Shown: positions 10,457 to 23,125, counted from the first letter of the stretch. The stretch: DNA of 64,000 nt from Primulina eburnea (GCF_022965805.1 NC_133104.1:22405308-22469307); one strand, 5' to 3'. The notes: generated by a model from the letters alone, not told the origin. Numbers and translations: made by a program.

Positions 10457-13400
10457 GAATTGGATACCGGCTGTGGCTCACATCTCTGTAATGATTTGCA
10501 GGTGATGGGAAAAAGTAGGAGGCTCAGGGAAGGTGAGACCTTCTTGAGGATGGGCAATGGGGCAAGAGTTGCTGCCAAAGCTGTTGGAGATGTTTCTTTA
10601 ATTTTGAACAATGATTTTAAGTTATTGTTAAGAGATGTTTTGTTTGTACCAGACTTGGTGAAAAACATTATTTCCATTTCTATGTTAGACAAAGATGGAT
10701 TCCCTTGTTTATTTAGCAAATGTGTTTGCAATATTTACAAGAATGAATATTTAATTGGTACTGGAGAACTTGAAAACGATCTCTACACCTTAAAATTGAA
10801 AGATATTCAACTTAACAATGTCCAAGCTATAACAACAACAAACAAGCGCAAACAAGATACTCTAAATTCGACACAATTATTGCATGCTCGATTAAGACAT
10901 ATTTCCCTAAGAAGGATGAACAAGTTAGTGGGAGTAGCCATGTTTGATATGTCTGATATTAATGCTCTCACGACTTGTGAATCCTGTCTGAAAGGAAAGA
11001 TGACCAAAATTCCATTTAAGGGCCATGTGGAGCGAGCCAAAGGGTTATTGGATTTGATCCCTACCAATGTGTGTGGTCCGCTTAGCATCACCACTAAGCA
11101 TGAACATGCCTACTTCATCACCTTTGCCGATGACTTTTCGAGGTATGGGTATCTGTATTTGATGAAATACAAGTCTGAAGCCTTTGAAAGGTTCAAAGAA
11201 TTCAGAAGTGAAGTAGAGAAGCAATAGGGATGAAGCATCAAGACACTTCGATCGGATCGATATGGTGAGTACTTGAATGCCGAGTTCCAAGAGTATCTTA
11301 GGGAGAATGGGATTCTCTCGCAGTGGACTCCGCCCGCTACACCACAGTTGAATGGTGTTTCGGAGCGTCGTAACCGGACTTTGATGGACATGGTTCGGTC
11401 TATGATGGGGTTCACGGAGTTGCCGCCATCTTTTTGGGGATATGCGCTTGAGACAGCGACAATGTTGTTGAAAAATGTCCATACAAAGGCAGTTGATAAG
11501 ACAACATATGAGATATGGATGGGTAAGCCACCCAAATATTCTTATCTTAGAATATGGGGGTGCCTTGCTTATGTGAAGCAGGTAGTGGGAGATAAATTGG
11601 ATAGTCGATCCATTTTATGTTACTTCGTGGGATATCCAAAGAATTCGGTTGGATACTACTTCTATTATCCCCAAGAAACAAAGGTGTTTGTTTCCAGGAA
11701 TGCAACCTTTTTAGAAAAGGAATTTCTATTAGATAGAAAAGGCGAGATGATAGAACTCGAATAGGTTTGAGAGACACCCACAATTGTGGAACCCACACCC
11801 GAAGAGCCAAGAGAGGAGATACAAGCTCCTAGAAGATCCGAGAGAGTCTCGAGACCACCTATGAGGTATGGTCTGCTTCTTGAAGAGGGCCATGATGAGC
11901 CTAACCATGGATGTGATCCAAGGACCTTCAAGGAAGCATTATCTGATGCCGATTCATCCAAGTGGCTTGAAGCGATGGAATCTGAGATGAATTCCATGCA
12001 TTCGAACCAAGTGTGAAATCTCGTGGATCCACCTGAGGGAATTGTTCCCATAGGGTGTAAATGGATTTACAAGAGGAAATTTGGGGCGGATGGGAAGGTA
12101 TTGACCTTCAAGGCGCGATTGGTAGCAAAAGGATATACTCAAAGACAAGGAGTTGACTTTGAGGAAACCTTTTCTCCAGCTGCAGTGTTCAAGTCTATAA
12201 GGATATTGCTAGCCATAGCTGCATGGTATGACTATGAGATATGGCAAATGGATGTTAAGACAGCCTTTCTTAATGGGATATTAAGGAAGAGATTTACATG
12301 TCTCAACCCGAAGGGTTTACATCTATCGGAAGTGAGCATATGGTATGCAAACTTCAAAGATCTATTTATGGTCTAAAGCAGGCATCTAGGAGTTGGAACC
12401 TCAGATTCGATAGTACAATAAAAGAGTTTGGTTTTGCTAGGAATCCTGAGGAACCCTGTGTATAAGAAGGTCAGTGGGAGTGTTGTGACATTCCTGGTGT
12501 TGTATGTTGATGACATTCTACTCATTGGGAATGATGTAGGAATGTTGCAATCAACTAAGATATGGTTAGCGAGTAAGTTCTCGATGCAGGACTTGGGTGA
12601 AGCATATTTTGTATTGGGAATACAGATCTATAGAGATAGATCAAAAAGATTGCTTGGTCTCACCCAGTCCACATACATTGATACCATCGTGAAGCGGTTC
12701 TCGATGGATGAGTCCAAGAGAGGACATCTACCAATGTTTCATGGCATGTCCCTATCCAAGTCTATGTCTCCCAAGACTGATGCAGAGATAGTGGCGATGA
12801 CAAGCATTCCTTGTGCATCTGCGATTGGTAGCATCATGTATGGGATGATATCTACACGTCCTGACGTGGCTTTTGCTCTAAGTGTAGTGAGTAGATATCA
12901 ATCCAACCCTGGTCTTCCACACAGGAAAGCTGTGAAAGACATCTTCAAGTATTTGAGAAGGACCAATAAGTTGTTCTTGGTCTATAGGGGTGGATAACTG
13001 AAATTTGAAGGCTATACCGACTCTAGCTTCCAAAGCGATATCGATGACTCGAAGTCAACCTCTGGATTCATATTCATGCTCAATGGTGCTGCTGTCTCTT
13101 GTAAGAGTTCCAAGCAAGACAGTACAGCGGATTCCACCACTGAGGCAGAATATATTGCTGCATCAGCTGCAGCAAAGGAGGATGTTTGGATAAGGAATTT
13201 CGTCCAAGAGTTGGGCGTCATTCGTAATGGAGTTGCTCCTGTCCCGGTGTTTTGTGACAACACGGGAGCCATTGCTCAAGCAAAGGAGCCGAGGTCTCAT
13301 CAGAAGTCCAAACACGTATTGAGAAAGTACCACATCCTCAGAGAGATTGTGGAAAGAGGAGATGTCACGATTGACAAAGTCGGCTCCGCAGATAATGTTG

Positions 13401-13489
13401 CTGATCCACTAACTAAGCCTTTACCGGGACCATTGTTCGAGACGCATCGCAAATCGATCGGTTTGAAGCATATGGGTAGTTGGCTCTAG
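10457..13489 (+). pseudogene. Co2 pol: protease, integrase, reverse transcriptase, RNase H
   Basis: Same frame as gag. Protease motif DTGCGSH at about 10463; integrase HHCC zinc region (HARLRH ... CESC, about 10885-10990) and core; RT with YVDD at 12503-12514; RNase H with TEAEYIA and DNTGAI; end at TAG 13487-13489. In-frame stops: 11225, 11231, 11762, 11768, 12014 and 12995 (first base). A frameshift near 12280 is undone near 12460, leaving a scrambled stretch between. The first integrase catalytic Asp, in the usual TDVCGP motif, is Asn (codon 11066-11068). Protease-integrase-RT order identifies Ty1/copia. Not functional. Confidence 0.93.
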
Positions 13490-13503
13490 TGCAAGTGGCA
13501 GAT

Positions 13504-13991
13504 TGTTAGAGTAGGTGCCCGTCGAGCCAAGTGTTGGCTGAGGGTTCATGATTAAACTCTATGTATGAACAGTCTTTATTTTAATAATATTTGAATTTAT
13601 CATTTTGGCACTTCTTTGTCTGTATACCCATGCTAGTAGCATAGATTAAGTCCTTGAATATACAAATAGTAGAAAGAATATGAGATGCTCATATGATGAG
13701 TATCATGAAACTCATATTTGGAATACTGTATATTCTAAACAGTTTCTAGTCGATTCATCCGCCACTAAGAAGGATATAGGCCGCTCGAGTTCGAGACTAG
13801 TATCTGCGATGTGAGTACCATGTTTCATTGGTAGGAGACATTGTGATGTCCGAGCATGCAGATAGGTGCTCTTTGTAGAGTGCACTGAACAACCCTCCAT
13901 AAAAGTACTTTCCAAGTGGTTCTCACTTATCGAGTGAAAAAGTCCTAGTTTATGGTTGTACACCATTAGTCCTTATGACCCGGGACAACAT
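13504..13991 (+). mobile_element. Co2 3' LTR, piece 1
   Basis: Begins TGTTAGAGTAGGTGCCC right after the short purine stretch GTGGCAGAT, 14 bases past the pol stop. Follows the 5' LTR base for base with few changes, then stops at CGGGACAACAT where Gy2 enters. Confidence 0.95.
13987..13991. repeat. TSD of Gy2, left copy (AACAT)
   Basis: AACAT lies immediately before Gy2 and is repeated at 22411-22415. The uninterrupted 5' LTR of Co2 has a single GGGACAACATTGAGAC at the matching place. Confidence 0.95.
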
Positions 13992-14087
13992 TGTAATGCC
14001 TAAGATTCTGGTAGATAGTTGAATATGAAACGCAAGAACAGACGGGGCGAAACGATGCGATAAAATATGAAATTTTAGCTGTGCAAG

Positions 14088-14272
14088 ACCGCACCCGCGG
14101 TCTGGCAAGCACCGCACCCGCGGTGCAATGGGCAGAAAATGAGTGAATTCCCGTAGCCACACCGCACCCGCGGTATTTACATGACCGCACCCGCGGTCAT
14201 CACTTGTGAAAAATTAAAAGTTCTGCCGAAGCCATGGCGCACCCGCGCTCCTAGTGTGACCGCACCCGCGGT
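14088..14272 (+). repeat. ACCGC-ACCC-GCGGT array, Gy2 5' LTR
   Basis: Six motifs start at 14088, 14111, 14161, 14184, 14236 and 14259: three doublets with 23-bp spacing separated by 50 and 52 bp. The motif at 14236 reads GCGC-ACCC-GCGC, so both arms changed together and the inverted repeat is kept. TATATATA follows 48 bp after the last motif. Confidence 0.9.
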
Positions 14273-14320
14273 GCTGCGTGTTACGAAAAGACGAAGCCAT
14301 GTGTTATAAATCATGCAAAG

Positions 14321-14328
14321 TATATATA
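14321..14328 (+). promoter_or_regulatory. TATA box of Gy2 5' LTR
   Basis: TATATATA lies downstream of the motif array, followed by a pyrimidine/purine-rich leader. Likely the Pol II core promoter for the genomic RNA; the start site itself is not visible. Confidence 0.7.
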
Positions 14329-15475
14329 GAGCTGGCTTCATTTCCTTCTTGCTCAGATGACACAGCCGAGAGAAGGAGAGAAAAGGGAAACTTAAGGAAG
14401 AAGGAGAGTTCTTGCTCTTGAATTTAGATATCTCACGATTTAGCCATTCAAATCATAATCCGAGTTAAGAATTGTGTTCCTTGCTTTGAAAGCTACAAAG
14501 TGATGTAAGTATTGCTTAATTCTAGCAAGTTTCACGATTTAGATGTTAGAGGAATTGGAATACGATAGTTATATTATGTTCTTGACGTATTGAGCATGAT
14601 ATATTTGTAAACAGATCGAAGAACAGATATCATATGCAATTATTATGAAATTCAGCATAGTAGAAGTACATTGTATCGATTCTGAATATGGTTTTGTGCA
14701 TAGGATTTGAGTATGAGTTGAGGATGATATAATGTTGATATCTGTTGAGATTTGGATTGACCGGTGTTAAGAATATACGTCGTTATGCCGTCAAATCGTA
14801 TCGAGATCACGTAGTGTGTTGATTTAGATTAGAGATCGATAGATTGTATATCAACATTTCCATTTCAGATTCAGTTTGGCGACCGTGACAGCGATTGTGC
14901 GACGAAAGGTATAGTACATGTTTTGTTTGGGGAATCACGACTCAAATGAGATTATATTTGAGTTTCCCAACCAAAATCACATACTTATTTTATTTTTTAT
15001 ATCTAGATATGATTATGATTGTTTATAGATTTGTTTATAGAACTTGTATACAAATCTTACTATGCTTTGTTTACAGATCATATAGGCATTGCATTAGAAT
15101 GATTATGCTTGTTTACAGATTTTGTATTCATGCATTAAGATAGGACAGTCTGGAGATCAGGCAGACTTCTAGATGTTCGGCGATATCTCAGCTTAGGGGT
15201 AGATCACCGCCCCTTTGTAGACGTGGATACAGATCAGGCCGAAGTCTAGGAATAAGACGTACAGCACCTCGATTGGTAGGGTAGGTGACAGCCAGTGACG
15301 TCTTATTCACAACAGGATCCCTAGAGTTCTAGTCGAGTCGCGTCTAGACATGATTAGACTCGCATTGCATGATTATATATGAATGACATTCATATTAGCA
15401 TGTTTCATGTTTTAGATTGTTTTAATGCATGTATACATGTTTATACTGGGATTTGTTCTCACCGGTTTTCCGGCT

Positions 15476-15505
15476 GTTGTTATGTCTGTATGTGTGCATA
15501 ACAAC
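15476..15505 (+). other. Conserved LTR hairpin GTTGTTATG/CATAACAAC
   Basis: A perfect 9-bp stem (15476-15484 with 15497-15505) closes the loop TCTGTATGTGTG. Gy1, its second half-LTR and Gy3 have the same loop but GTTGTC-type arms with GACAAC on the other side, so stem changes are compensated. A CCGG-TTTT-CCGG hairpin precedes it. Role unknown; near the likely R/U5 region. Confidence 0.75.
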
Positions 15506-15805
15506 AGGTGGGGCAGGATCTGGGTCGAGACAGAGATGATCGTGTTAGCGTGGAGATCACGGGCGTAGCAGATGGACCAGTAGTTGTCTTTTGTTTTTAT
15601 GTACTGTCTTTTAATACGGGTTAGTGGAGGACATGCAGATTAAGACATGTATATTATGTTTGTATGTTGTAAATTAAATAAAGGTTGATGCTTGTTTAAT
15701 TACATTTGATTAAATGTAAAAACGAAAAAAAATTGACCCCTGTTTTAGAATAATGATCCATTTAATCCCAAGAAAAAGAATTAGAGCCCGGGTCCCCACA
15801 ACAGG

Positions 15806-15817
15806 TGGTATCAGAGC
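15806..15817 (+). other. Gy2 primer-binding site
   Basis: TGGTATCAGAGC, complementary to initiator tRNA-Met, five bases after the LTR end. Confidence 0.93.
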
Positions 15818-16052
15818 CGATAGTTCCTTTAGACTAAGATAGGATTGAATGAGCGGGGTAGATCGAGTCTTCTTCCTTGCTTATGATGTGCTAGCATGAT
15901 TATTGCTTTCATTATTACATGTTGTTGTTATTTGATTTCGTTCAGCTTGTGATTGACTGAATCAGAACCGATTCTAGATCAGAGGTAACTTACTAGAGGA
16001 GGGCTGAGACGGTTGTATATTTGGTATACTAATCAGTTGAATTATTAGATAC

Positions 16053-19000
16053 ATGCCTCCTAGAAGAGCAGCCGTACCTCTACGACCCACAGCACCAGAA
16101 CAGGGGAGCACATCCGGAGATCCTATGGATGTTACGGCGACCCCTATGGAGACGTTGCTGAAGCGATTCAAATCCTTTCGACCTCCCACATTAAAAGGTA
16201 CCGAGAATGCCATCGAGTGCGAAAGTTGGCTTGAGGACATTGAAATGTTATTCGACTCTTTGGAGTACAGTGACGAGAAGAGAATAAAGCTAATTGGCCA
16301 TCAATTGCAAGATATAGCCAAGAATTGGTGGTTGAACATTAGGAGAGCTTTAGAGCAGCGGGGTACCGAGATTACTTGGAAGGTATTTAAGACGGAGTTC
16401 TATCAGCGTTTCTTTCCCATCTCCTATCGCAAGGATAAAGGTGCAGAATTTGCCATTCTAAGGCAAGGGCCACTGAACATTGAGGAGTACGTTGCCAAAT
16501 TCTCTTCTTTGCTTCGTTTTGCACCCCATGTTTCAGGTAGTGACGAGGCGGTGGCGTACCAATTTGAATCGAGCCAAGAGTGCAGAAGCAGGATTGTTGA
16601 GGCAGCGGAGTGCTCCTTATGTTGCTCCGATACCGAGACCACGAGCACCTACCATTCCACCCCCTCCAAGATTTCATAGTGGCGGTAGTAGCAGTGGCAG
16701 AAAGGAACAGCTGAAGGCGAAGGGGAAACAGTTTAAGCGACCTGGGAGCAGTTCGTCCAGCTCCAGCGGATCAAGACAGACTGGTTTTGATCAAAATTTA
16801 AGGACTTCAGGTGTCTACTGCAATTCTTGTGGAGGTAGGCATGCGACTGAACAATGCCAAGGAGTTACAGGCCGATGTAACCTTTGTAGGCAACCGGGGC
16901 ATTTTGCCAAAGTCAGTCCACAGAGAGGTGTACAGCAAGCCCAGATTGGACGAGCATCCGGGCCAGTACCTCAGTTTGAGCGGCAGGCATCATCGGTTCA
17001 CTCTTTTCAGCCTCCACCAGCACCGACTCCAACCAAAGGCCGAGGTAGTCAGACGGTGAGTCAACCTCCGAGGCAACAGGCTCAAGTGTTTGCATTGACA
17101 GAAGAGCAAGCACAAGATGCACCATATGATGTTATAGCAGGTAACTGCTTTCTTTATGGTTATCCTGCTTATATCTTGATAGATACATGTGCATCGCATA
17201 CATTCATTTCGGAGCGATTTGCATTGTTGCATTCATTTCCTGTTGAGTCTTTGTTAGAGGTTGTATCTATTAATTCTCCGTTGGGAAGTGGATTGATATC
17301 TGTAACTACGGTTAAACATTGCATTCTACAGTTTGAGGGGCATGAGATTGACCTAGATTGTATAGTGTTGGGCCTAGCTGATTTTGATTGTATAGTCGGT
17401 ATTGACATGCTAACAAAGTACAGAGCCACTGTAGATTGTTTCCATAAGATTGTCAGATTCAGACTCGAGATGACAGACGAGTGGAAATTCTACGGGAAGG
17501 GTTCCAGATCTCGGATTCCCTTGATTTCGGCTCTTACTATGAACAGATTGTTACAAAAAGAAGCAGATGGTTTCTTTATTTATGCTTTAGATATGCAGAA
17601 GTCGAGCCCGGCATTGGCAGATTTGCCAGTAGTACGGGAATTTCCAGATATTTTTCCAGATGAAATCCCAGGATTACCTCCAGTGCGAGAGGTAGATTTT
17701 AGTATTGATCTTGTACCAGGTACCGTCCCTATTTCGAGAGCTCCATATAGGATGGCACCCATCGAACTAAAAGAATTGAAAGCACAATTAGAAGATCTTC
17801 TGGCCAAGGGATATACCAGACCTAGTGTATCTCCTTGGGGCGCTCCGGTGCTGTTCGTGCGAAAGAAAGATGGGTCGATGCGTTTATGTATTGATTACAG
17901 GCAACTGAACAAGGCAACGATCAAGAATAAATATCCTTTGCCTAGAATTGATGATCTATTCGATCAGTTGCAGGGATCCTCTGTTTATTCTAAGATTGAT
18001 TTACGTTCTGGGTATCATCAGCTCAGAGTTCGAGATGTAGATATACTGAAGACAGCATTTCGAACCAGGTATGGACATTACGAATTTATTGTCATGCCTT
18101 TTGGTTTAACCAATGCTCCTGCGGTATTTATGGGCTTGATGAATCAAGTGTTTCAGAGGTATTTAGATGATTTTGTGATCGTTTTCATAGATGATATTTT
18201 GGTGTATTCGAAGAACAGAAATGAGCATGCAGAGCATCTCAGAATTGTCTTGCAGACGTTGAGAAACGAACAACTGTATGCGAAATTGTCAAAGTGTGAA
18301 TTTTGGCTGAATCGAGTTGTATTCTTGGGGCATATCATTTCTGGAGATGGTATTTCTGTTGATCCGAGTAAAGTGGAAGCTGTGATCAATTGGCCAAGAC
18401 CGACTTCGGTACCGGAAATACGCAGTTTCATGGGTCTGGCAGGATACTACCGAAGATTTATTCAAGATTTCTCCAGTATCGCAAAGCCAATCACACAATT
18501 GACACAGAAGAATATGCAATTCGTTTGGTCAGAGGAATGCGAGTCTAGCTTCCTAGAACTGAAGAAAAAGCTGACTAGTGCTCAGTGTTGACGATACCTT
18601 CAGGTACGGGTGATTTCGTTGTACATTGCGATGCTTCTCACAGAGGTTTGGGATGTGTGCTTATGCAACGAGGTCATGTGATCGCATACGCCTCAAGACA
18701 ATTGAAGCCACATGAAGTTCGATACCCCATTCATGATCTGGAATTGGCGGCTATCGTATTTGCATTAAAGATTTGGCGTCATTATCTCTACGGCGAGAAA
18801 TTTGAGATCTTTTCCGATCACAAGAGCCTAAAGTACCTATTCTCTCAATCAGAATTGAACATGAGGCAGCGTAGATGGCTTGATCTGTTAAAAGATTTTG
18901 ATTGTGAAATCAAATATTATATAGGAAAGTCAAATGCTGCAGCGGACGCTTTGAGTCGAAAGGTTTGTTCTCTATCCTTGTCGACGATAGGTGTTACAAA

Positions 19001-20513
19001 ACTCGTTGAAAATTGCTGTTTCTCTGGACTAGAATTTGATATAGATAGGAGGCCATTACGACTTGCTGCTATTCAAGTTGAGCCGGATTTGATCATGAGA
19101 ATCAAAGAAGCACAGAGAAGAGATCAGAACGTGCAAAGATCGATTCAAATGGTCAGATCAGGGCATATGTCAGAATATCAGGTACATGATCATGTGATGT
19201 ACGTGAATAACCGTCTTGTTGTACCAGATGTTGCAGAGTTGAAACAGCATATTCTGTCAGAGGCACATTGTAGTCGGTTCAGCATTCATCCTGGTGGCAG
19301 GAAGATGTATAATGACTTGAAGACACAGTTCTGGTGGAAACATATGAAATCAGATATTGCAGAATTCGTGTCTAAGTGTTTGAACTGCCAACAGGTAAAA
19401 GCTGAAAGGAAGAAGCCCGGAGGGTTACTTCAGAGTTTATCTATTCCAGAATGGAAATGGGATCACATTTCCATGGATTTTGTGACGAAGTTACCTCGAT
19501 CATCCAGAGGTTGCGATGCGATTTGGGTTATTATTGACAGATTGACCAAATCTGCTTGTTTCATTCCGTATAGAATGACGTATAGACAAGATCAAATGGC
19601 GGAGATATATATTCGAGAGGTAGTAAGGTTGCATGGAGTGCCGAAATCTATCGTATCAGATCGTGATCCACGATTCACTTCTCACTTTTGGCACAGTTTA
19701 CAGCAGGCCTTGGGTACGACATTACACCTGAGTACTGCTTACCATCCTCAGACAGACGGACAGTCAGAGCGGACTATCCAGACATTAGAAGATATGTTGA
19801 GAGCCGTCGTGCTAGATTTTGACATTAGTTGGCAAGATTCCCTACCTCTTTGCGAATTTTCTTACAATAATAGCTATCAGACGAGTATCGAGATGGCACC
19901 GTTTGAAGCTTTGTATGGCAAGAAGTGCAGATCTCCGCTATATTTGGATGATATCTCAGAAGTGCCAGAACTTGGGCCGGATATGATTCGTGACATGACA
20001 GAGAAAGTGAAAGTCATTCAGAAGAGAATGAAGACAGCACAGGATAGACAAGCGAAGTACGCCAATATCCGACGTAGACCGTTAGTATTTGAGGCAGGAG
20101 ATAGAGTATTCTTAAAGATTTCTCCTTTTAGAGGCGTTGTAAGATTTGGCAAACGCGGGAAACTATCTCCTCGATACATTGGTCCTTACGAGATTCTTGA
20201 GAAGATTGGCGATCGAGCTTATCGACTTGCACTTCCTCCTTCTCTATCCGGAATACATGATGTGTTTCATGTATCAATGTTACGAAGATATATGCCAGAT
20301 ATTTCTCATGTCATTCAACCTGATGAAGCTGAACTTGATCAGACTTTGAGCTATGTGGAACAACCGATACAGATTCTTGATCGGAAAAATAAGCAACTCA
20401 GAACGAAGACTATTCCACTTGTGAAAGTTCAGTGGAGTCGTCATGGTATCGAAGAAGCGACGTGGGAGACGGAAGCAAATATGCGCCAGAAATACCCCGA
20501 ACTATTTCAATGA
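16053..20513 (+). pseudogene. Gy2 gag-pol, broken
   Basis: ATG 16053 opens gag (MPPRRAAVPL...). Capsid-like sequence runs to about 16570, where about 71 bp present in Gy3 (25349-25419) are missing, shifting the frame; the second frame carries on to a TGA at 18589-18591. A one-base loss at about 18583 causes a second shift; the last frame runs to 20513. Domains: CCHC knuckle near 16876, protease near 17180, RT with FIDD near 18187, RNase H near 18620, HHCC and DDE integrase from about 19260 (SDRDPRF about 19655), chromodomain-like tail. Two key residues are altered: the protease triad DTG reads DTC (17182-17190), and the last Cys of the knuckle is Ser (16915-16917). Confidence 0.93.
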
Positions 20514-20576
20514 CGTAAGTATTGATTTAACTTTAATGTTATTATTGTTTATACTTGCATTGATAGAATGATGTGC

Positions 20577-20614
20577 GATTTCGAGGGCGAAATCATTTCT
20601 TAGAGGGGGAGAAA
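20577..20614 (+). promoter_or_regulatory. Gy2 pre-PPT hairpin and polypurine tract
   Basis: GATTTCG (20577-20583), loop AGGG, CGAAATC (20588-20594); then purine run GAGGGGGAGAAA (20603-20614) directly before the 3' LTR. Confidence 0.85.
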
Positions 20615-22410
20615 TGTAATGCCTAAGATTCTGGTAGATAGTTGAATATGAAACACAAGAACAGACGGGGCGAAACGATGCGATAAAATATGAAATTTTA
20701 GCTGTGCAAGACCGCACCCGCGGTCTGGCAAGCACCGCACCCGCGGTGCAATGGGCAGAAAATGAGTGAATTCCCGTAGCCACACCGCACCCGCGGTCAT
20801 CACTTGTGAAAAATTAAAAGTTCTGCCGAAGCCATGGCGCACCCGCGCTCCTAGTGTGACCGCACCCGCGGTGCTGCGTGTTACGAAAAGACGAAGCCAT
20901 GTGTTATAAATCATGCAAAGTATATATAGAGCTGGCTTCATTTCCTTCTTGCTCAGATGACACAGCCGAGAGAAGGAGAGAAAAGGGAAACTTAAGGAAG
21001 AAGGAGAGTTCTTGCTCTTGAATTTAGATATCTCACGATTTAGCCATCCAAATCATAATCCGAGTTAAGAATTGTGTTCCTTGCTTTGAAAGCTACAAAG
21101 TGATGTAAGTATTGCTTAATTCTAGCAAGTTTCACGATTTAGATTTTAGAGGAATTGGAATACGATAGTTATATTATGTTCTTGACGTATTGAGCATGAT
21201 ATATTTGTAAACAGATCGAAGAACCAATATCATATGCAATTATTATGAAATTCAGCATAGTAGAAGTACATTGTATCGATTCTGAATATGGTTTTGTGCA
21301 TAGGATTTGAGTATGAGTTGAGGATGATATACTGTTGATATCTGTTGAGATTTGGATTGACCGGTGTTAAGAATATACGTCGTTATGCCGTCAAATCGTA
21401 TCGAGATCACGTAGTGACTTGGATATGTGTTGATTTAGATTAGAGATCGATAGATTGTATATCAACATTTCCATTTCAGATTCAGTTTGGCGACCGTGAC
21501 AGCAATTGTGCGACGAAAGGTATAGTACATGTTTTGTTTGGGGAATCACGACTCAAATGAGATTATATTTGAGTTTCCCAACCAAAATCACATACTTATT
21601 TTATTGTTTATATCTAGATATGATTATGATTGTTTATAGATTTGTTTATAGAACTTGTATACAAATCTTACTATGCTTTGTTTACAGATCATGTGGCATT
21701 GCATTATAATTATTATGCTTGTTTACAGATTTTGTATTCATGCATTAAGATAGGACAGTCTGGAGATCAGGCAGACTTCTAGATGTTCGGCGATATCTCA
21801 GCTTAGGGGAAGATCACCGCCCCTTTGTAGACGTGGATACAGATCAGGCCGAAGTCTAGGAATAAGACGTACAACACCTCGATTGGTAGGGTAGGTGACA
21901 GCCAGTGACTTCTTATTCACAACGGGATCCCTAGAGTTCTATTCGGGTCGCGTCTAGACATGATTAGACTCGCATTGCATGATTATATATGAATGACATT
22001 CATATTAGCATGTTTCATGTTTTAGATTGTTTTAATGCATGTATACATGTTTATACTGGGATTTGTTCTCACCGGTTTTCCGGCTGTTGTTATGTCTGTA
22101 TGTGTGCATAACAACAGGTGGGGCAGGATCTGGGTCGAGACAGAGATGATCGTGTTAGCGTGGAGATCACGGGCGTAGCAGATGGACCAGTAGTTGTATT
22201 TTGTTTTTATGTACTGTCTTTTAATACGGGTTAGTGGAGGACATGCAGATTAAGACATGTATATTATGTTTGTATGTTGTAAATTAAATAAAGGTTGATG
22301 CTTGTTTAATTACATTTGATTAAATGTAAAAACGAAAAAAAATTGACCCCTGTTTTAGAATAATGATCCATTTAATCCCAAGAAAAAGAATTAGAGCCCG
22401 GGTCCCCACA
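20615..22410 (+). mobile_element. Gy2 3' LTR (1796 bp)
   Basis: Same ends and order of parts as the 5' LTR. Differs by a 23-bp loss within the motif array, an extra ~11 bp near 21415, and scattered base changes. Motifs start at 20711, 20734, 20784, 20836 and 20859, one fewer than in the 5' LTR. Confidence 0.95.
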
Positions 22411-22798
22411 AACATTGAGACTCTATGTGCTAGAATTACACTTTGACTTGTTTACCGACTCTCATGGGGTCATCAGGTGGCAAGGTTGGGTGTTCTGTCG
22501 AAACATATAGGAGTCGATGCATTGTAGTCGGGGATTCACTGCTTACCTTCGGGTATGGATATCCTATGTGTTATCAGGTGTATGTAAGTTGAAATCTCTG
22601 ATCAAAGTATGTTGGTAATTATGAAAGGGTTTCATAGATTACACCATCGATGCAACTACGACATGTCACATAGTATCGATTCATTGAAAACTCTCGATAA
22701 GCCAATGGTTGTCGAATCGATCGGGATATATGAGTTGAAAGGACCGTACTGTACGCTAACCATAATTGAATGGTTCTTGCAGGCACTATCATTTGATA
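22411..22798 (+). mobile_element. Co2 3' LTR, piece 2 (with TSD AACAT at 22411-22415)
   Basis: Resumes AACATTGAGACTC where piece 1 stopped, matching the 5' LTR from about 6255, and ends ATCATTTGATA at the Gy3 start. Bases 22794-22798 (TGATA) are the left TSD of Gy3. Confidence 0.95.
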
Positions 22799-22897
22799 TG
22801 TAAGGCTCGAGAATTATCAACTGGTATTGATGTTAGACTTGTAAAGGTAAGAATGCATGACAATTAAATCAGAATTGTGAAGCTGGGCCGAAGCCAC

Positions 22898-23125
22898 ACC
22901 GCACCCGCGGTAAAGGAAGGACCGCACCCGCGGTGCAGGGAGAGGAAATTAGTGGATTTGTGCGAAGCAAGACCGCACCCGTGGTGCAAGCAAGACCGCA
23001 CCCGCGGTGGTAAGACTGCACCCGCGATCATGCAGGGACCGCACCCGCGGTCGAGGTATTCTCAAAAATAAAATCCTGCCGAAACATGAGCGCACCCGCG
23101 GTGCTGGGGTGACCGCACCCGCGGT
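22898..23125 (+). repeat. ACCGC-ACCC-GCGGT array, Gy3 5' LTR
   Basis: Eight motifs start at 22898, 22921, 22972, 22995, 23015, 23038, 23089 and 23112: four doublets, each exactly 23 bp, with gaps of 51, 20 and 51 bp between doublets. Some copies are degenerate (ACCGC-ACCC-GTGGT, ACTGC-ACCC-GCGAT). Confidence 0.9.

Larger units (their letters stand above)
13992..15800 (+). mobile_element. Gy2 5' LTR (1809 bp)
   Basis: TGTAATGCC...GGTCCCCACA. Order: motif array (14088-14272), TATA box TATATATA (14321-14328), the AAAGGTATAG block (about 14905), an inverted repeat ACTCAAAT/ATTTGAGT (about 14940-14970), a long hairpin GAATAAGACG (15250-15259) with CGTCTTATTC (15299-15308), GGATCCCTAGA (about 15315), CCGG-TTTT-CCGG and GTTGTTATG/CATAACAAC hairpins (15460-15505), and an AATAAA-type signal near 15677. 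Confidence 0.95.
13992..22410 (+). mobile_element. Gy2: complete Ty3/gypsy element, 8419 bp, defective
   Basis: 5' LTR 13992-15800, primer-binding site, gag-pol 16053-20513, polypurine tract, 3' LTR 20615-22410, TSD AACAT. The LTRs are near identical apart from a few indels (1809 and 1796 bp), which suggests a young insertion. Pol order protease-RT-RNase H-integrase-chromodomain marks a Ty3/gypsy chromovirus, probably Tekay/Del. Confidence 0.96.

Noticed and set aside
13992..22410. Endogenous pararetrovirus or enveloped retrovirus
   Set aside because: Clear LTRs, initiator tRNA primer site, gypsy domain order with integrase and chromodomain tail, and no movement protein or envelope-like ORF after pol.
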